Below, piece after piece: positions 44,418 through 53,562 of a DNA stretch of 64,000 nucleotides. Within the stretch, counting starts at the first letter, position 1, and each line of letters starts with the position of its first letter. The stretch covers positions 1-64,000 of the forward strand of contig CAZYBC010000001.1 in the NCBI GenBank assembly GCA_964645645.1, read 5' to 3'. This DNA is from CAZYBC01 sp964645645. Its GTDB lineage: Bacteria; Patescibacteriota; Microgenomatia; UBA1400; PJMF01. The notes below the pieces were generated by a model. It was not told the DNA's origin and ran no database searches. It saw only the letters and a list, made by a program, of their open reading frames with translations. The translations under genes were made by a program, and so were the position numbers.

Positions 44418-45283
44418 AAGCGCTAAAAACTTCTCTGATTAATATTCGACGAGCTCCTTATCAAGCTTTTATTGCTATTGTAATGATGACCTTAACCTTT
44501 TTTGTTAGTTATTGTCTTTCAATTACTTTAGTAGGGGCTGATCAAATTTTAAAATTTTTTGAATCAAGACCTCAAGTAATAGGCTTCTTCCAAATTACCA
44601 GCAACCAGACTACGATTGATAATTTTGTTAAAGAAATTAAAACCAAACCTTTTGTCGCTGAAGTTAAAGTAGTTAGCAAAAATGAAGCTCTAGAATTATA
44701 TAAAAAAGAAAATCAAGATAATCCGCTACTTTTAGAATTAGTCACGGCTGACATTTTACCAGCTAGTATAGAAGTCTCAGCTACTGATATTACTCACTTG
44801 CCAGATGTTAAAAGTTACCTTGATCAATCAACAGATATCGAAGAAGTAGTTTTACAGCGAGATATTATAGATACCTTAATAAATTGGACAAATTCTATTA
44901 GAACCATTGGTTTAGCCATTATTACTGTTTTAGGCATTACCTCTTTCTTTATTGTTACTATTGTCATTGGTTTTAAAGCTGCTAATCATAAAACAGCCAT
45001 TGGCATTATGAGTTTAATTGGCGCCACTCCTAGCTATATTGTTATGCCGTTTATGTATGAAGGCGCAATTTATGCTATGTTAGGTTCTATCTTTGGTTGG
45101 CTAGCTATGTATTTGACCTTACTATATACCTCACCTTGGTTACAAAATTTCTTAGGAAATATTATTACTTTTCCTCTGCCCAGTGAAATATTTTTAATGC
45201 AATTAGGCATTGGCACAGCCACTGGGATCTTCTTTGGTTCTTTAGCTAGCTTAACCGCAGTAAAAAGAATGATCAAAAAATGA
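44414..45283 (+). CDS. ftsX: Cell division protein FtsX
   Basis: A 289-aa membrane protein with four helices (about 20-45, 160-190, 210-235, 260-285) and an extracytoplasmic domain between the first two (PQVIGFFQITSNQTTIDNF, LPASIEVSATD). The conserved IRTIGLAIITVLGITSFFIV region leads into the FtsX-type permease core. It overlaps ftsE and the M23 gene by 4 bp on each side, so the three are translated together. Confidence 0.93.
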   Translation: MKALKTSLINIRRAPYQAFIAIVMMTLTFFVSYCLSITLVGADQILKFFESRPQVIGFFQITSNQTTIDNFVKEIKTKPFVAEVKVVSKNEALELYKKENQDNPLLLELVTADILPASIEVSATDITHLPDVKSYLDQSTDIEEVVLQRDIIDTLINWTNSIRTIGLAIITVLGITSFFIVTIVIGFKAANHKTAIGIMSLIGATPSYIVMPFMYEGAIYAMLGSIFGWLAMYLTLLYTSPWLQNFLGNIITFPLPSEIFLMQLGIGTATGIFFGSLASLTAVKRMIKK

Positions 45284-46503
45284 GTTTTAAAAAACTAAAA
45301 AGTAAACTAGCAATTTTAATCCTAGGACTATTTTTAAGTCTTTTTGATTTTAATGGGTTAAAGCCTCAATTAGTTTATGCACAAAGTTGCGAAGAAATTC
45401 AATGTAATGATAAAGAAAAACTCCTAGAATGTAATCAAGAAAAACAACATTGCTGGGAAGAAAAAATTTCTCAAACTCAACAAGCCCAAGTAAGTTTAAA
45501 AAATACCATTAATATTCTTAATGGCAAAATTAGTTTACAAACTCTCCAAATTGAACAAACCATTGCCGAAATTGATCAACTTAACCAAGAAATTACAGAA
45601 CTATCCCAACGCATTCATGGTTTAAGTTTGTCTTTAGACCGCCTCAGCAGTATTTTAATTGAAAGAATTCAAGCTACTTATAAACAAAAACAAACCGCTC
45701 CTTTATTAGCACTCTTTGCTCAACAATCATTTAATGATTTCGTCACTGAACTTAAATATTTAAAACTTGCTCAAAATCAAACTGTTTATGCCATGCAACA
45801 AGCAGAAACTCAACGCTTAGAATATGATGAACAAAAAACCATTAAAGAAAATAAACAAACTGAATTAGAAGCTAAAGAAAATAAATTAAAGCAACAACAA
45901 ACGCAACTCACTCAACAAAAAGCTGATCAACAGTTTTTACTCACTCAAACCAAAAACAGTGAAAGTCGCTACCAAGAAGAACTAGCCAAAACTTTAGCAG
46001 AGATTCAAGCTATCCAATCGATTATTGCTGGCAATGGCAATGAAAATAAAATCAGAGATGTTAATGAAGGAGAAAAAATTGCTAGCATTATAGCCGGAGC
46101 CTCAGCTTGTTCTACTGGCACACATTTACACTTTGAAATTGTAAAGGATAAATCTCATACTAATCCAGCTAATTTGCTAAAAAATGTTGATGTTACTTGG
46201 TATAACAGTCCTGATGGGCCATTTGGCTTTTCAGGTGATTGGAGTTGGCCTATTAACAATCCAGCTATTGTCACTCAAGGTTATGGCATGACTAGTTTTG
46301 CAAGAACCGGCTTTTATGGTGGTGGGCCTCATACTGGGATTGATATGCTTAGTAAATCTCAAAGTGATTTAAGCATTGTGGCTGTTAAAGGAGGAGAACT
46401 TTATCGTGGTAGTATTGCTTGTGGTGGAGGGATGCTCAGATATGTTAAAGTAAAGCATAAAGATAGTGACTATAGTACTTATTATTTGCACGTTAATTAT
46501 TAA
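45280..46503 (+). CDS. Secreted coiled-coil M23 peptidase with circularly permuted domain
   Basis: A 407-aa exported protein (signal about 1-35, ending VYAQS). Residues 62-250 form a long coiled coil as in PcsB and EnvC. The M23 domain then appears in permuted order: GEKIASI to HLHFE (His282, His284) comes first, then HTGID (His351, Asp355), and YLHVNY (His404) ends the protein. In LytM-type enzymes the order is HxxxD, then the middle His, then HxH. All five metal and catalytic residues are present. The position in the FtsEX operon makes it the likely division hydrolase. Confidence 0.9.
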   Translation: MSFKKLKSKLAILILGLFLSLFDFNGLKPQLVYAQSCEEIQCNDKEKLLECNQEKQHCWEEKISQTQQAQVSLKNTINILNGKISLQTLQIEQTIAEIDQLNQEITELSQRIHGLSLSLDRLSSILIERIQATYKQKQTAPLLALFAQQSFNDFVTELKYLKLAQNQTVYAMQQAETQRLEYDEQKTIKENKQTELEAKENKLKQQQTQLTQQKADQQFLLTQTKNSESRYQEELAKTLAEIQAIQSIIAGNGNENKIRDVNEGEKIASIIAGASACSTGTHLHFEIVKDKSHTNPANLLKNVDVTWYNSPDGPFGFSGDWSWPINNPAIVTQGYGMTSFARTGFYGGGPHTGIDMLSKSQSDLSIVAVKGGELYRGSIACGGGMLRYVKVKHKDSDYSTYYLHVNY

Positions 46504-46517
46504 CTTAGAAGAGCAAT

Positions 46518-46820
46518 ATGACTCAAAAACCACAATATTTAGATCAAGCCTTTAAAGAAGAACTAGATAAAATGCTAGTTACTTTTATTCAAAAACATAA
46601 AGATTATGGTAAAGGTAACATTTTAGATACTGGCGAACTAGGGATTATTTTTCGCGTTAATGATAAAGTTAACCGACTAAAAAACTTATTAAGTAAAGAC
46701 CAAGATCCCGCCAATGAATCAATTAATGATACCTGGATGGATATTGCTGTTTATGGCATCATTGCCTTATTACTGCGCAATGGTAAATTTGATAAATTAA
46801 ATTTAGACCCTAAAAAATAA
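46518..46820 (+). CDS. DUF1599-like nucleotide-modification-associated protein
   Basis: A 100-aa soluble protein with the pattern KHKDYGKGNIL, RVNDKVNRLKNLL, and NESINDTWMDIAVYGIIALLL. This fits DUF1599, a MazG-like all-alpha helical fold in which acidic residues could bind metal. A role in nucleotide pyrophosphate hydrolysis is plausible but not shown. It follows the ftsEX operon by 15 bp and ends before a strong terminator. Confidence 0.72.
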   Translation: MTQKPQYLDQAFKEELDKMLVTFIQKHKDYGKGNILDTGELGIIFRVNDKVNRLKNLLSKDQDPANESINDTWMDIAVYGIIALLLRNGKFDKLNLDPKK

Positions 46821-46837
46821 ATATTAAAACTAAAAAC

Positions 46838-46866
46838 AAAAAGCCGGCTAGTGAGCCGGCTTTTTT
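46838..46866 (+). terminator. Rho-independent terminator of the ftsEX operon
   Basis: AAAAAGCCGGCT (46838-46849), loop AGTG, AGCCGGCTTTTT (46854-46865): a perfect GC-rich stem and a T-run. It could work in both directions, as the next gene is convergent. Confidence 0.93.
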
Positions 46867-46882
46867 AATTTAAATTCTAAAA

Positions 46883-47512
46883 CTATTCAGCTTTTTCTAA
46901 TCTTGCTAAAAGTTTATTGTAAATCAAATAATAAGTTAATGAAGCTACTGGAGCGGTAATCAATAAGCCAATCCCCAAAGCAAACATTCCTGATAAGGAA
47001 AATAAGGCGATCAATAAATAAAGAACAAATAATTTCCATTTAATACCCTCAGTCATCTTAGCACTCATATCCATGGCTTCTTTAGCTTTCACTCCTTTGT
47101 CAACAATTAACAATAAAGTAAACATATATTTAATTGTCCAGATAATTCCAGGGACAATTAACAAGAAATAACCAAGACAAATCACTAAAGCCACTCTAAT
47201 ACTTCCCCAAATATATTTCCATAAATCATGGTAAGTAGAAAAAATTAAGTCTAAATTTACTTCTTTACCGCGAGATAAATAAATTAAAGCCTTTACCAAT
47301 CCCATACTCAATACCATGCTAGCTATCCACATAACTACGTTAAAAATAAAATAAAGAAAAGCTGAATCTTCTAGTAAAACTGAAACTGCTGATATTAGAG
47401 CAGAAAACATAAAAGAAGCTGAAAATAAACCATAAATTATAGCCCATTTTTTCTTAAAAATTTCCCAGCTTTCTTTAATGGTACTGGAAAAACCCAATTC
47501 TGGCATCGACAT
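46883..47512 (-). CDS. Multi-pass membrane protein, DUF975-like
   Basis: A 209-aa protein with about five membrane segments (near 23-43, 53-80, 110-140, 150-185 and 187-205). The pattern SWEIFKKKWAIIYGL, IVPGIIWTIKYMFTLLLIVDKGVKAKEAMDMS and the late helix pair recall DUF975-type proteins. Function unknown. The start at 47512 is chosen because AAAGGACAAC precedes it; a longer upstream frame lacks a ribosome site and runs into another reading context. Confidence 0.6.
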   Translation of the reverse strand: MSMPELGFSSTIKESWEIFKKKWAIIYGLFSASFMFSALISAVSVLLEDSAFLYFIFNVVMWIASMVLSMGLVKALIYLSRGKEVNLDLIFSTYHDLWKYIWGSIRVALVICLGYFLLIVPGIIWTIKYMFTLLLIVDKGVKAKEAMDMSAKMTEGIKWKLFVLYLLIALFSLSGMFALGIGLLITAPVASLTYYLIYNKLLARLEKAE

Positions 47513-47699
47513 GTTGTCCTTTGCTATTTTATAAAATAAAAGCATTAACTTGCTTTCTTTTTTTATTATATATGAAAAAGAATAATAATTTCCAGATGTT
47601 ATTCTCAGCATTTTTTTGTATAATTGAAAAGTTAAACCTAAACTTCTCAAAAAGTTAACTAAAAATTTGTTACAATAGCCAAGCAAATTAAAATTTTAA

Positions 47700-47736
47700 T
47701 AGACTTACTGCGAAATAAAATTTCGTAGTAAGTCTA
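47700..47736. repeat. Dispersed palindromic repeat, copy 3 (short)
   Basis: TAGACTTACTGCGAAAT and ATTTCGTAGTAAGTCTA, separated by AAA, form a 17-bp stem with one mismatch. It lies 8 bp before tRNA-Ser(GCT). Confidence 0.8.
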
Positions 47737-47743
47737 ATATTAA

Positions 47744-47831
47744 GGAAGCGTCGCATAGTGGCCAATTGCACAGGTTTGCTAAACCTGAGTCCTTTTGGGC
47801 TTCGTGGGTTCGAATCCCACCGCTTCCGCCA
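47744..47831 (+). tRNA. tRNA-Ser(GCT)
   Basis: A class II cloverleaf: acceptor GGAAGCG with CGCTTCC, anticodon loop TTGCTAA reading GCT, long variable arm, T-arm GTTCGAATC, and encoded CCA. Confidence 0.95.
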
Positions 47832-47833
47832 AT

Positions 47834-47863
47834 AAAAAAACTACCGAAAGGTAGTTTTTTTTT
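47834..47863 (+). terminator. Terminator of tRNA-Ser(GCT)
   Basis: AAAACTACC, loop GAAA, GGTAGTTTT followed by a T-run. Confidence 0.88.
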
Positions 47864-47894
47864 GGCAAAAAATGGGTGGATGATAAGACGCTAA

Positions 47895-48875
47895 TTATAA
47901 AATTGCGTTAAATAAATACCCCATAAACATTATGGCTAAGATTGTTATTCCAAAAAAAGCAAAAAGTAATTGCTTTTTCATAAGTTTTGCTAACATTAAA
48001 CCCTCTGGAATAGAAATTGTGACGGTTGCAGTCATAAAGGCAAGTGCTGTCCCCATCGGAACACCTTTATTAATTATTGCCTCAACAATCGGGATTACGC
48101 CTACAGAATTAGCATAAAGCGGCGCCCCAATTATTACTGCCATTGGTACTACCCACCATTCTTTACTAGACAAATATTTTATTACCAAAATTTCTGGCAC
48201 TAAGCCATGAATTAAAGCCCCAATTCCCACCCCTAATACAACATAAGGAAAAACTTTTTTAGTAATTCCCCAAGCTTCGTTAGTCCAATGTTTAAATAAA
48301 TCCTTAAATGGAACTGTGGCATTTTCATATTCTGCTTCAATTTGTTTTTTAGATTTAAATTTTAAAAATTCTGGCTGAATATATTTTTCCATCTTTAATT
48401 TTTGAATGACCATACCACCGATTACACTAGCTAATATTCCCACCAAATTATATAAAAGAGTATTTTTTAGTCCAAAAATAGCCGGAAATAAATAAAGTGA
48501 TGATTCATTAACTAATGGCGAACTAATTAAAAAAGTAAAAGTTACACCTAATGGGATGCCTGCTGAAAGAAAACCAATAAAAAGTGGAATAGACGAACAA
48601 GAACAAAAAGGAGTAACAACACCTAATAATGCAGCTAGCAAATAATCAAAACCATACCAATTTCTTTTAGTTAAAATATCTCTCACTTTCTCTATCGGAA
48701 AATAATAACGAGTCATAGCCATAATATAATTAATAACAATCAGCAGTAAACTAATTTTGATAAGATCGTAAACAAAAAAATTAACTCCATTACCTAAGTA
48801 TGATCCTTCTTTAATTCCCAACCATTGATATGTGGCCAAATCGGCAAACTGTTGAATAGGAGTAAAGATACTCAT
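47895..48875 (-). CDS. ArsP/DUF318-type permease
   Basis: A 326-aa permease with about eight membrane helices and the conserved GVVTPFCSCSSIPLFIGFLSAG motif, plus FTFLISSPLVNESS and a second-half IIGAPLYANSVGVIPIVEA. Relatives export organoarsenicals or other metal/thiol species. It directly follows a small thioredoxin-like gene, the usual partner, which supports a redox-linked transport role. Substrate not predictable from sequence. Confidence 0.88.
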   Translation of the reverse strand: MSIFTPIQQFADLATYQWLGIKEGSYLGNGVNFFVYDLIKISLLLIVINYIMAMTRYYFPIEKVRDILTKRNWYGFDYLLAALLGVVTPFCSCSSIPLFIGFLSAGIPLGVTFTFLISSPLVNESSLYLFPAIFGLKNTLLYNLVGILASVIGGMVIQKLKMEKYIQPEFLKFKSKKQIEAEYENATVPFKDLFKHWTNEAWGITKKVFPYVVLGVGIGALIHGLVPEILVIKYLSSKEWWVVPMAVIIGAPLYANSVGVIPIVEAIINKGVPMGTALAFMTATVTISIPEGLMLAKLMKKQLLFAFFGITILAIMFMGYLFNAIL

Positions 48876-48878
48876 AAT

Positions 48879-49133
48879 TTATTCTTTTACTAATTGAGTA
48901 ATTATTGTTTTAAGTTTATTTAAATCACGATTAAAACCAACCATGGCAATTTTATCATTAATAACTAGAACTGGACTGCTCATCGCGCCTAATTCAATAA
49001 TCCTTTTAGTGCCATCTGTACCGGTTAAATATTCTACCTCTACTTTAATACCTATCTCTGCGACAATTTTTTGAACAGCTTCGTGTAGTTGAGAACAAGT
49101 GGGGCAACCAGAACCTAATACTTGAATTTTCAT
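48879..49133 (-). CDS. Small thioredoxin-like redox protein
   Basis: An 84-aa thioredoxin-fold protein with a CPTC active site (GSGCPTCSQL, residues about 7-16) and a cis-Pro region SPVLVIND. This is the thioredoxin_3 / redox-active disulfide type that commonly pairs with DUF318 permeases. It ends 3 bp before the permease start. Confidence 0.88.
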   Translation of the reverse strand: MKIQVLGSGCPTCSQLHEAVQKIVAEIGIKVEVEYLTGTDGTKRIIELGAMSSPVLVINDKIAMVGFNRDLNKLKTIITQLVKE

Positions 49134-49138
49134 AAATT

Positions 49139-50215
49139 TTATCTTTCTAAATACCTTTTTAATATTTTTTCTCTTTCCTGCTGAAAAAGTTGTGCATATT
49201 TTTTAATAATTGGATTGCTTGCAAAAGTTACTGAGTCTAATAACTTATGACCAACCTCAGCTATTAAAGCTATCATCGTCATTTGATTATCAGTCAACTT
49301 ATCTGAACCAATGTTACTCCAAGCTGGATCTGCTGTAAAAAATTTTTCAACTGGCCCTAGATTTTTATCTTGATCTTTTTGTGGCAACCATTCTTGAATG
49401 GCTAAACGAGTAAACTTTAATTTCAAAGCTATTAACTCAGCCTTTAGATCAGCAGATCCCTCTTTTGGCATTCTTTCTAACCAATGTCCCAATTCATGAA
49501 TTAATACTCCTATTACTTTTGGGTAATCAAATACTTTTCTATTTTGACCATTAGCGTCAAGCTGTATAAATAGTGAACCAAAAGCACTAACTAAAATTTC
49601 AATAATTCCACCATTATTATAATCAATCATGGCTCCAGCATTATCAAGGTTTCCACTACCTGAAAAACTATCCACTAATTTAATCTTGGCTGGTAAAAAA
49701 TTGGATAGAATTCCTAAATCAATTAGAATTTCATCAGTAGAAAAATCAAGTTCTAATTCTTTAACAGTTTCTGATTCACATATAATTTGGCAATTTTTAT
49801 TTACTAGCGAAGTAGATTCACTTTCTTTATCGAGCTCTACTGAAGAAGAACTATCTATACCATTGATCAGTAAATCATAGGCAGTCCGAGTTTGTAAAAC
49901 AAAACTCAAATTACTGTTACTTATTTGAGTTTGTAAAGCATCCATATATTGAGAAATATTGCACAACATTTTAGCTAATTGTAAATGTTCATAAAGCACT
50001 AAAGCACAGTTCCTATAATTAGCCGGTAAGGCTTGCTGCAATTGTTCTAAAGTCAAATCTGCCATTTCTTCTGGAGTATAAGCTGATTTTTTAGTTTCAA
50101 TTCCACAACCAGCTAAAACAGCCGTAGCAGCTGAACCTAAAAACAAAGTCCAGATTAATTTTAATAATTGCCTTCTAGTTATTTTTTTAGGCTCAACAGT
50201 ATTAGCTTCTTTCAT
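49139..50215 (-). CDS. Lipoprotein with HELGH zinc-peptidase motif
   Basis: A 358-aa protein. The N-terminus has twin arginines (TRRQLLK, Arg14-Arg15), a hydrophobic stretch and a lipobox LAGC with Cys37, so it is probably a membrane-anchored lipoprotein, possibly Tat-exported. HELGHW at 240-245 is a zincin HExxH site; a Glu-rich helix follows (EGSADLKAELIALKLKF). No family assigned. It lies upstream of the thioredoxin-like gene on the same strand, with a 5-bp gap. Confidence 0.7.
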   Translation of the reverse strand: MKEANTVEPKKITRRQLLKLIWTLFLGSAATAVLAGCGIETKKSAYTPEEMADLTLEQLQQALPANYRNCALVLYEHLQLAKMLCNISQYMDALQTQISNSNLSFVLQTRTAYDLLINGIDSSSSVELDKESESTSLVNKNCQIICESETVKELELDFSTDEILIDLGILSNFLPAKIKLVDSFSGSGNLDNAGAMIDYNNGGIIEILVSAFGSLFIQLDANGQNRKVFDYPKVIGVLIHELGHWLERMPKEGSADLKAELIALKLKFTRLAIQEWLPQKDQDKNLGPVEKFFTADPAWSNIGSDKLTDNQMTMIALIAEVGHKLLDSVTFASNPIIKKYAQLFQQEREKILKRYLER

Positions 50216-50282
50216 CTTATCTATTAAATAACTTTTTAAAAAGGTCTGTCAAAAGGGAAATACATTTAATAATATTCTGTTA

Positions 50283-50328
50283 TATAATAGATATGTTTCT
50301 GCCCAAATCCCAAAAGGGAAACAAATGA
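50283..50328 (+). promoter_or_regulatory. Promoter and 11-codon leader ORF before the cluster
   Basis: TATAAT (50283-50288) is followed 4 nt later by an ATG that opens an 11-codon ORF (MFLPKSQKGNK, 50293-50328). Its stop overlaps the ATG of the glycosyltransferase gene in an ATGA. The arrangement could couple translation, or simply be a chance ORF in a short leader. AAAAGGGA serves as the ribosome site of the main gene. Confidence 0.35.
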
Positions 50329-51392
50329 CCAGAACTTTTAGTATCATTATTATTTTTCATAATGAACAAGCTGGCTTAAAAAATTGCCTCCTATCTGTTT
50401 TAAAACAAAATTACCCTCAAAATAAATATCAAATAATTTTAGTAAATGATTCTTCTAAAGATAATTCTGTTAAAACTATTCAAACTCTGCTTCAAGAACC
50501 AAATATTTCATTAATTAACTCCGATAAACCTTTAGGTATTTCTACTGCTAGAAATCTTGCTATTAAAAAGGCCAAAGGAGAAATTTTATTTTTTATAGAT
50601 GCTCATATCTATTTACAAAGAAATACTCTTTCAATAATTAATCAAAAATTAAATCAATATCCTCAAATTTCTGGAGTCTGTGGACAATATTCTGCTAAAG
50701 AAAAAAATGACTATAATGTTATTAGAGATTTACGAAGAATAATCAATTTTAAAAAAGCCGAGCAAGATTTTATTATTGATTTAGAAAATTTTACTACTTT
50801 TTCTATAGCCGTAGGCGCATATAAAAAAGAAGTTTTTAAAAATAATTTTTTCCCAGATCATTTTGAAAATAGTGCTGGAGAAGATGTTTATGTGCAATTA
50901 AAAGCTCATCATAATGGACACAAATTTCTTTATACCTCAGATATATCTGCATATCATGACGCAAAATTAAGTTTAAAAAAATTATTGACTAAATTAACTC
51001 AAGAGATAAAAGGCACTATTAATATAATTATTCATTCTATTGAAAATAATGATCACTTTAACTTACCTTTCTTGGAACATTTTTTAGATTATCCAATTTT
51101 AATTTATGTATTTTTAATTTCCTTTTTATTAACTAAAAATATTTATTTAGGAATAATTTTTTTATTAGCCTTTATCATTAGATACAGTAAAACTGTACAA
51201 GCAATAAAAATTAAACCACAGTTTTTTATTCAATATTTAATTTTTTTAATTATTAAAGATTTTTTACAATTTATTGCTTTAACAACTCTATTATTCAATA
51301 AAAATGCAAAAATCTTTAACTATCTAATTACTATTAAAAAAAATCAATTAAAAAATTATTTTAAAATCTTACCATGTGTAAGTAGAAGATAA
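50325..51392 (+). CDS. Membrane-bound glycosyltransferase family 2
   Basis: A 355-aa GT-A enzyme: SIIIIFHNEQAGLKNCLLSVL, QIILVNDSSKDNS, GISTARNLAIKKAKGEILFF, then IDAH as the metal-binding site, and SAGEDVYVQLKAH in the acceptor region. The C-terminal third (about 247-320) has two to three membrane helices. It is the first gene of a four-gene run, 10 bp before the radical SAM gene. Confidence 0.85.
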   Translation: MTRTFSIIIIFHNEQAGLKNCLLSVLKQNYPQNKYQIILVNDSSKDNSVKTIQTLLQEPNISLINSDKPLGISTARNLAIKKAKGEILFFIDAHIYLQRNTLSIINQKLNQYPQISGVCGQYSAKEKNDYNVIRDLRRIINFKKAEQDFIIDLENFTTFSIAVGAYKKEVFKNNFFPDHFENSAGEDVYVQLKAHHNGHKFLYTSDISAYHDAKLSLKKLLTKLTQEIKGTINIIIHSIENNDHFNLPFLEHFLDYPILIYVFLISFLLTKNIYLGIIFLLAFIIRYSKTVQAIKIKPQFFIQYLIFLIIKDFLQFIALTTLLFNKNAKIFNYLITIKKNQLKNYFKILPCVSRR

Positions 51393-51402
51393 ATAAAAAA
51401 AT

Positions 51403-52569
51403 ATGTTAAAGAAAAAAATAGACTATACTAATCCTGGACATCTTAAACTTTGTATTCTTTCAGAAGGAATTAATGTCCAAGCAATTAAAACTTACCAAAA
51501 AATTCAATTTGCAGAAAATACTTATCAGTATGGCAATGGTAATAAATTAGATGAAATTAAATCAAAATATCCGGCCTATCTAATTTTAGCTGATGAAACT
51601 AATGTTGGGCTTAATTATAATAAAACTTCTCCTTGGTCATTAACTTATCAAGATAAAACTAAAAAATTATTATTAACTTATCAAGATAAAATTATTACAG
51701 AAGCTTGGCTTTCTCCACAACCTAATTTTTATTGTAAAAAATTAAGTAATGGTCAAGATATTACCAGTGTTTTAGGCCTTTATGGTCTCCATTGCTTAAC
51801 CTTTTTTGTCAGAGGTTGGTGTATGTTTATTAATAAAAATCAAGCCTGCCAATTTTGTTCTTTAGGTTTAGCCAGAAAAGAAGTTGGTAAAAAGAATGTT
51901 TTAACAACCACCCCACAATTAGCTAAAGAAGCATTAAAGATTGCTTTAGCTAGTGATAAAAACATTGTTGAATATATCAACTATAGTTCTGGTACTTATC
52001 CAGATTTTGATAAAGGTATAGAAGACCAATATTTAATCTTAAAAGAAATTAAAGATATTCTACCTAAAGATAAATATATTAAACAACACATGTTAACTTT
52101 CCCTCCAGCTAATAAAAAATGGATTGAAAAATTATTCGAAGCTGGTTTAGGAAGCTTAAATTATTCACTAGAAATCTTTGACCGTGATTTGTTTGCTAAA
52201 ATTTGTCCAGGAAAAAATAATTTTTTTGGTTATGATCGTTTTATTCAATCATTTAAAGAAGCTGTTGAGATTTTTGGCAAAGGAAAAATGTATGTTAATT
52301 TTGTTGGAGGACTAGAACCTTTAGAATCTTTATTAACTGGCATTAATTATTTTGCTGACTTGGGTATCGCGTCTTCAATTAATGTCTTTCATCCAGATAA
52401 AGGCACTCCATTAGAAAATCATCCTAAACCTTCAATTGAATATTTATTTGCCATGGTAGAAGAAATGCATCGTATTTATAAAAAGCATCATTTCACTTGT
52501 ATTTATCCAAAAGGAGGAACTAGAAATTCTTTAGATACTGAGGTTTGGAAAGGATATTTTGCTAACTAA
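51403..52569 (+). CDS. Radical SAM enzyme with CX8CX2C cluster motif
   Basis: A 388-aa protein. Cys140, Cys149 and Cys152 (WCMFINKNQACQFC) would hold the 4Fe-4S cluster, in an expanded spacing instead of CX3CX2C. The following barrel has NYSLEIFDRDLFAKICPG and VGGLEPLESL typical of TIM-barrel radical SAM proteins. Residues 1-125 form an extra N-terminal domain of unknown kind. Catalysis cannot be predicted. It overlaps the next gene by 11 bp. Confidence 0.75.
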   Translation: MLKKKIDYTNPGHLKLCILSEGINVQAIKTYQKIQFAENTYQYGNGNKLDEIKSKYPAYLILADETNVGLNYNKTSPWSLTYQDKTKKLLLTYQDKIITEAWLSPQPNFYCKKLSNGQDITSVLGLYGLHCLTFFVRGWCMFINKNQACQFCSLGLARKEVGKKNVLTTTPQLAKEALKIALASDKNIVEYINYSSGTYPDFDKGIEDQYLILKEIKDILPKDKYIKQHMLTFPPANKKWIEKLFEAGLGSLNYSLEIFDRDLFAKICPGKNNFFGYDRFIQSFKEAVEIFGKGKMYVNFVGGLEPLESLLTGINYFADLGIASSINVFHPDKGTPLENHPKPSIEYLFAMVEEMHRIYKKHHFTCIYPKGGTRNSLDTEVWKGYFAN

Positions 52570-53560
52570 TCAACAAATTATTAACCAGCTAAAGAATAGA
52601 ATAAACTCTTTAAAAAAAATTCAATTAAATGATTATTATGATCAATTACAAAAAAAAATTCCTTTAGAAGAATTAATTTTTAAAATTATTACTTCTTCCA
52701 AATTTAGAAAATGGGCAATTAATCAAGAAGTTAAAGATAAAATAAAAGAAGCAATTAAATTAAATATAGAAAAAAATGAACCGATAAAAATTTCCTTTAC
52801 TTTTGGTGGTTATAAGTTATGGAGAATTCCTTCTTATCCATTGGCAGATTGGGCAGAATTTTTTGCCTTACTTTTTTATTATGATTGGTTAAAATTAATC
52901 ACCATTTTTTATAAACCAGGTATAATTTTTAATTTTTATTCTGATGATGTAATTGTTAACCAAATAAACAATGTTCCAAATTCAGACATCAAAAAATATA
53001 TTAGTTCTTTTGAAGAATTACTTGATTTCATTAACTCAAAAATAATGAGAAACTTTAAATTTAAACTTATCAGAATTAAAAATATTTACTCATCGTTAGA
53101 ATTCAATCAAGAGTTATTAAAAAATCTAAATCAAATCAAAGAATTAAAACTTCAACCTACAAATAATGAACTAAAAGCTACTCAATTAAATTATAAATTT
53201 AATAATCAAAATCTTGTTGATCAAAAAAAACGATTTTTATTATTACAATCATTTGAACTGCATGCAGCTTATAGAAATTTAAGTAAAAGAAAACAGATCT
53301 GTAAAACCACTGATCAAATTATTGTTTATGCTGATCATTTTCCTACGGCAATTGGATTAGGGACTACTAAGGATTCTATTACTAAATTTTGGATTGGCAC
53401 TGGTATAATTCAAGCTAATCAAAAAAATATTCAATATACAATTTATTCACCAGTAACTTATAAAGAAAAAGTTAATTTTATAACTGAAATCAAAACAAAT
53501 TTAATTAATTTAAAAAATCCAAATTTTTCTAAATTATTAATTTTAAGAAAGGAAAAATAA
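52559..53560 (+). CDS. Unknown protein, weakly like isonitrile synthase (Dit1/PvcA) family
   Basis: A 333-aa soluble protein. The stretch FTFGGYKLWRIPSYP, then PLADWAEFFALLFYYDWL, then IFYKPGIIFNFYSDD resembles the segment of PvcA/IsnA/Dit1 proteins that runs from a proline-bearing loop through an acidic helix to a Y-x-PG strand and SD. The resemblance is by eye and from memory. It overlaps the radical SAM gene and precedes the small-peptide gene by 2 bp. Confidence 0.35.
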   Translation: MLTNQQIINQLKNRINSLKKIQLNDYYDQLQKKIPLEELIFKIITSSKFRKWAINQEVKDKIKEAIKLNIEKNEPIKISFTFGGYKLWRIPSYPLADWAEFFALLFYYDWLKLITIFYKPGIIFNFYSDDVIVNQINNVPNSDIKKYISSFEELLDFINSKIMRNFKFKLIRIKNIYSSLEFNQELLKNLNQIKELKLQPTNNELKATQLNYKFNNQNLVDQKKRFLLLQSFELHAAYRNLSKRKQICKTTDQIIVYADHFPTAIGLGTTKDSITKFWIGTGIIQANQKNIQYTIYSPVTYKEKVNFITEIKTNLINLKNPNFSKLLILRKEK

Positions 53561-53562
53561 AT

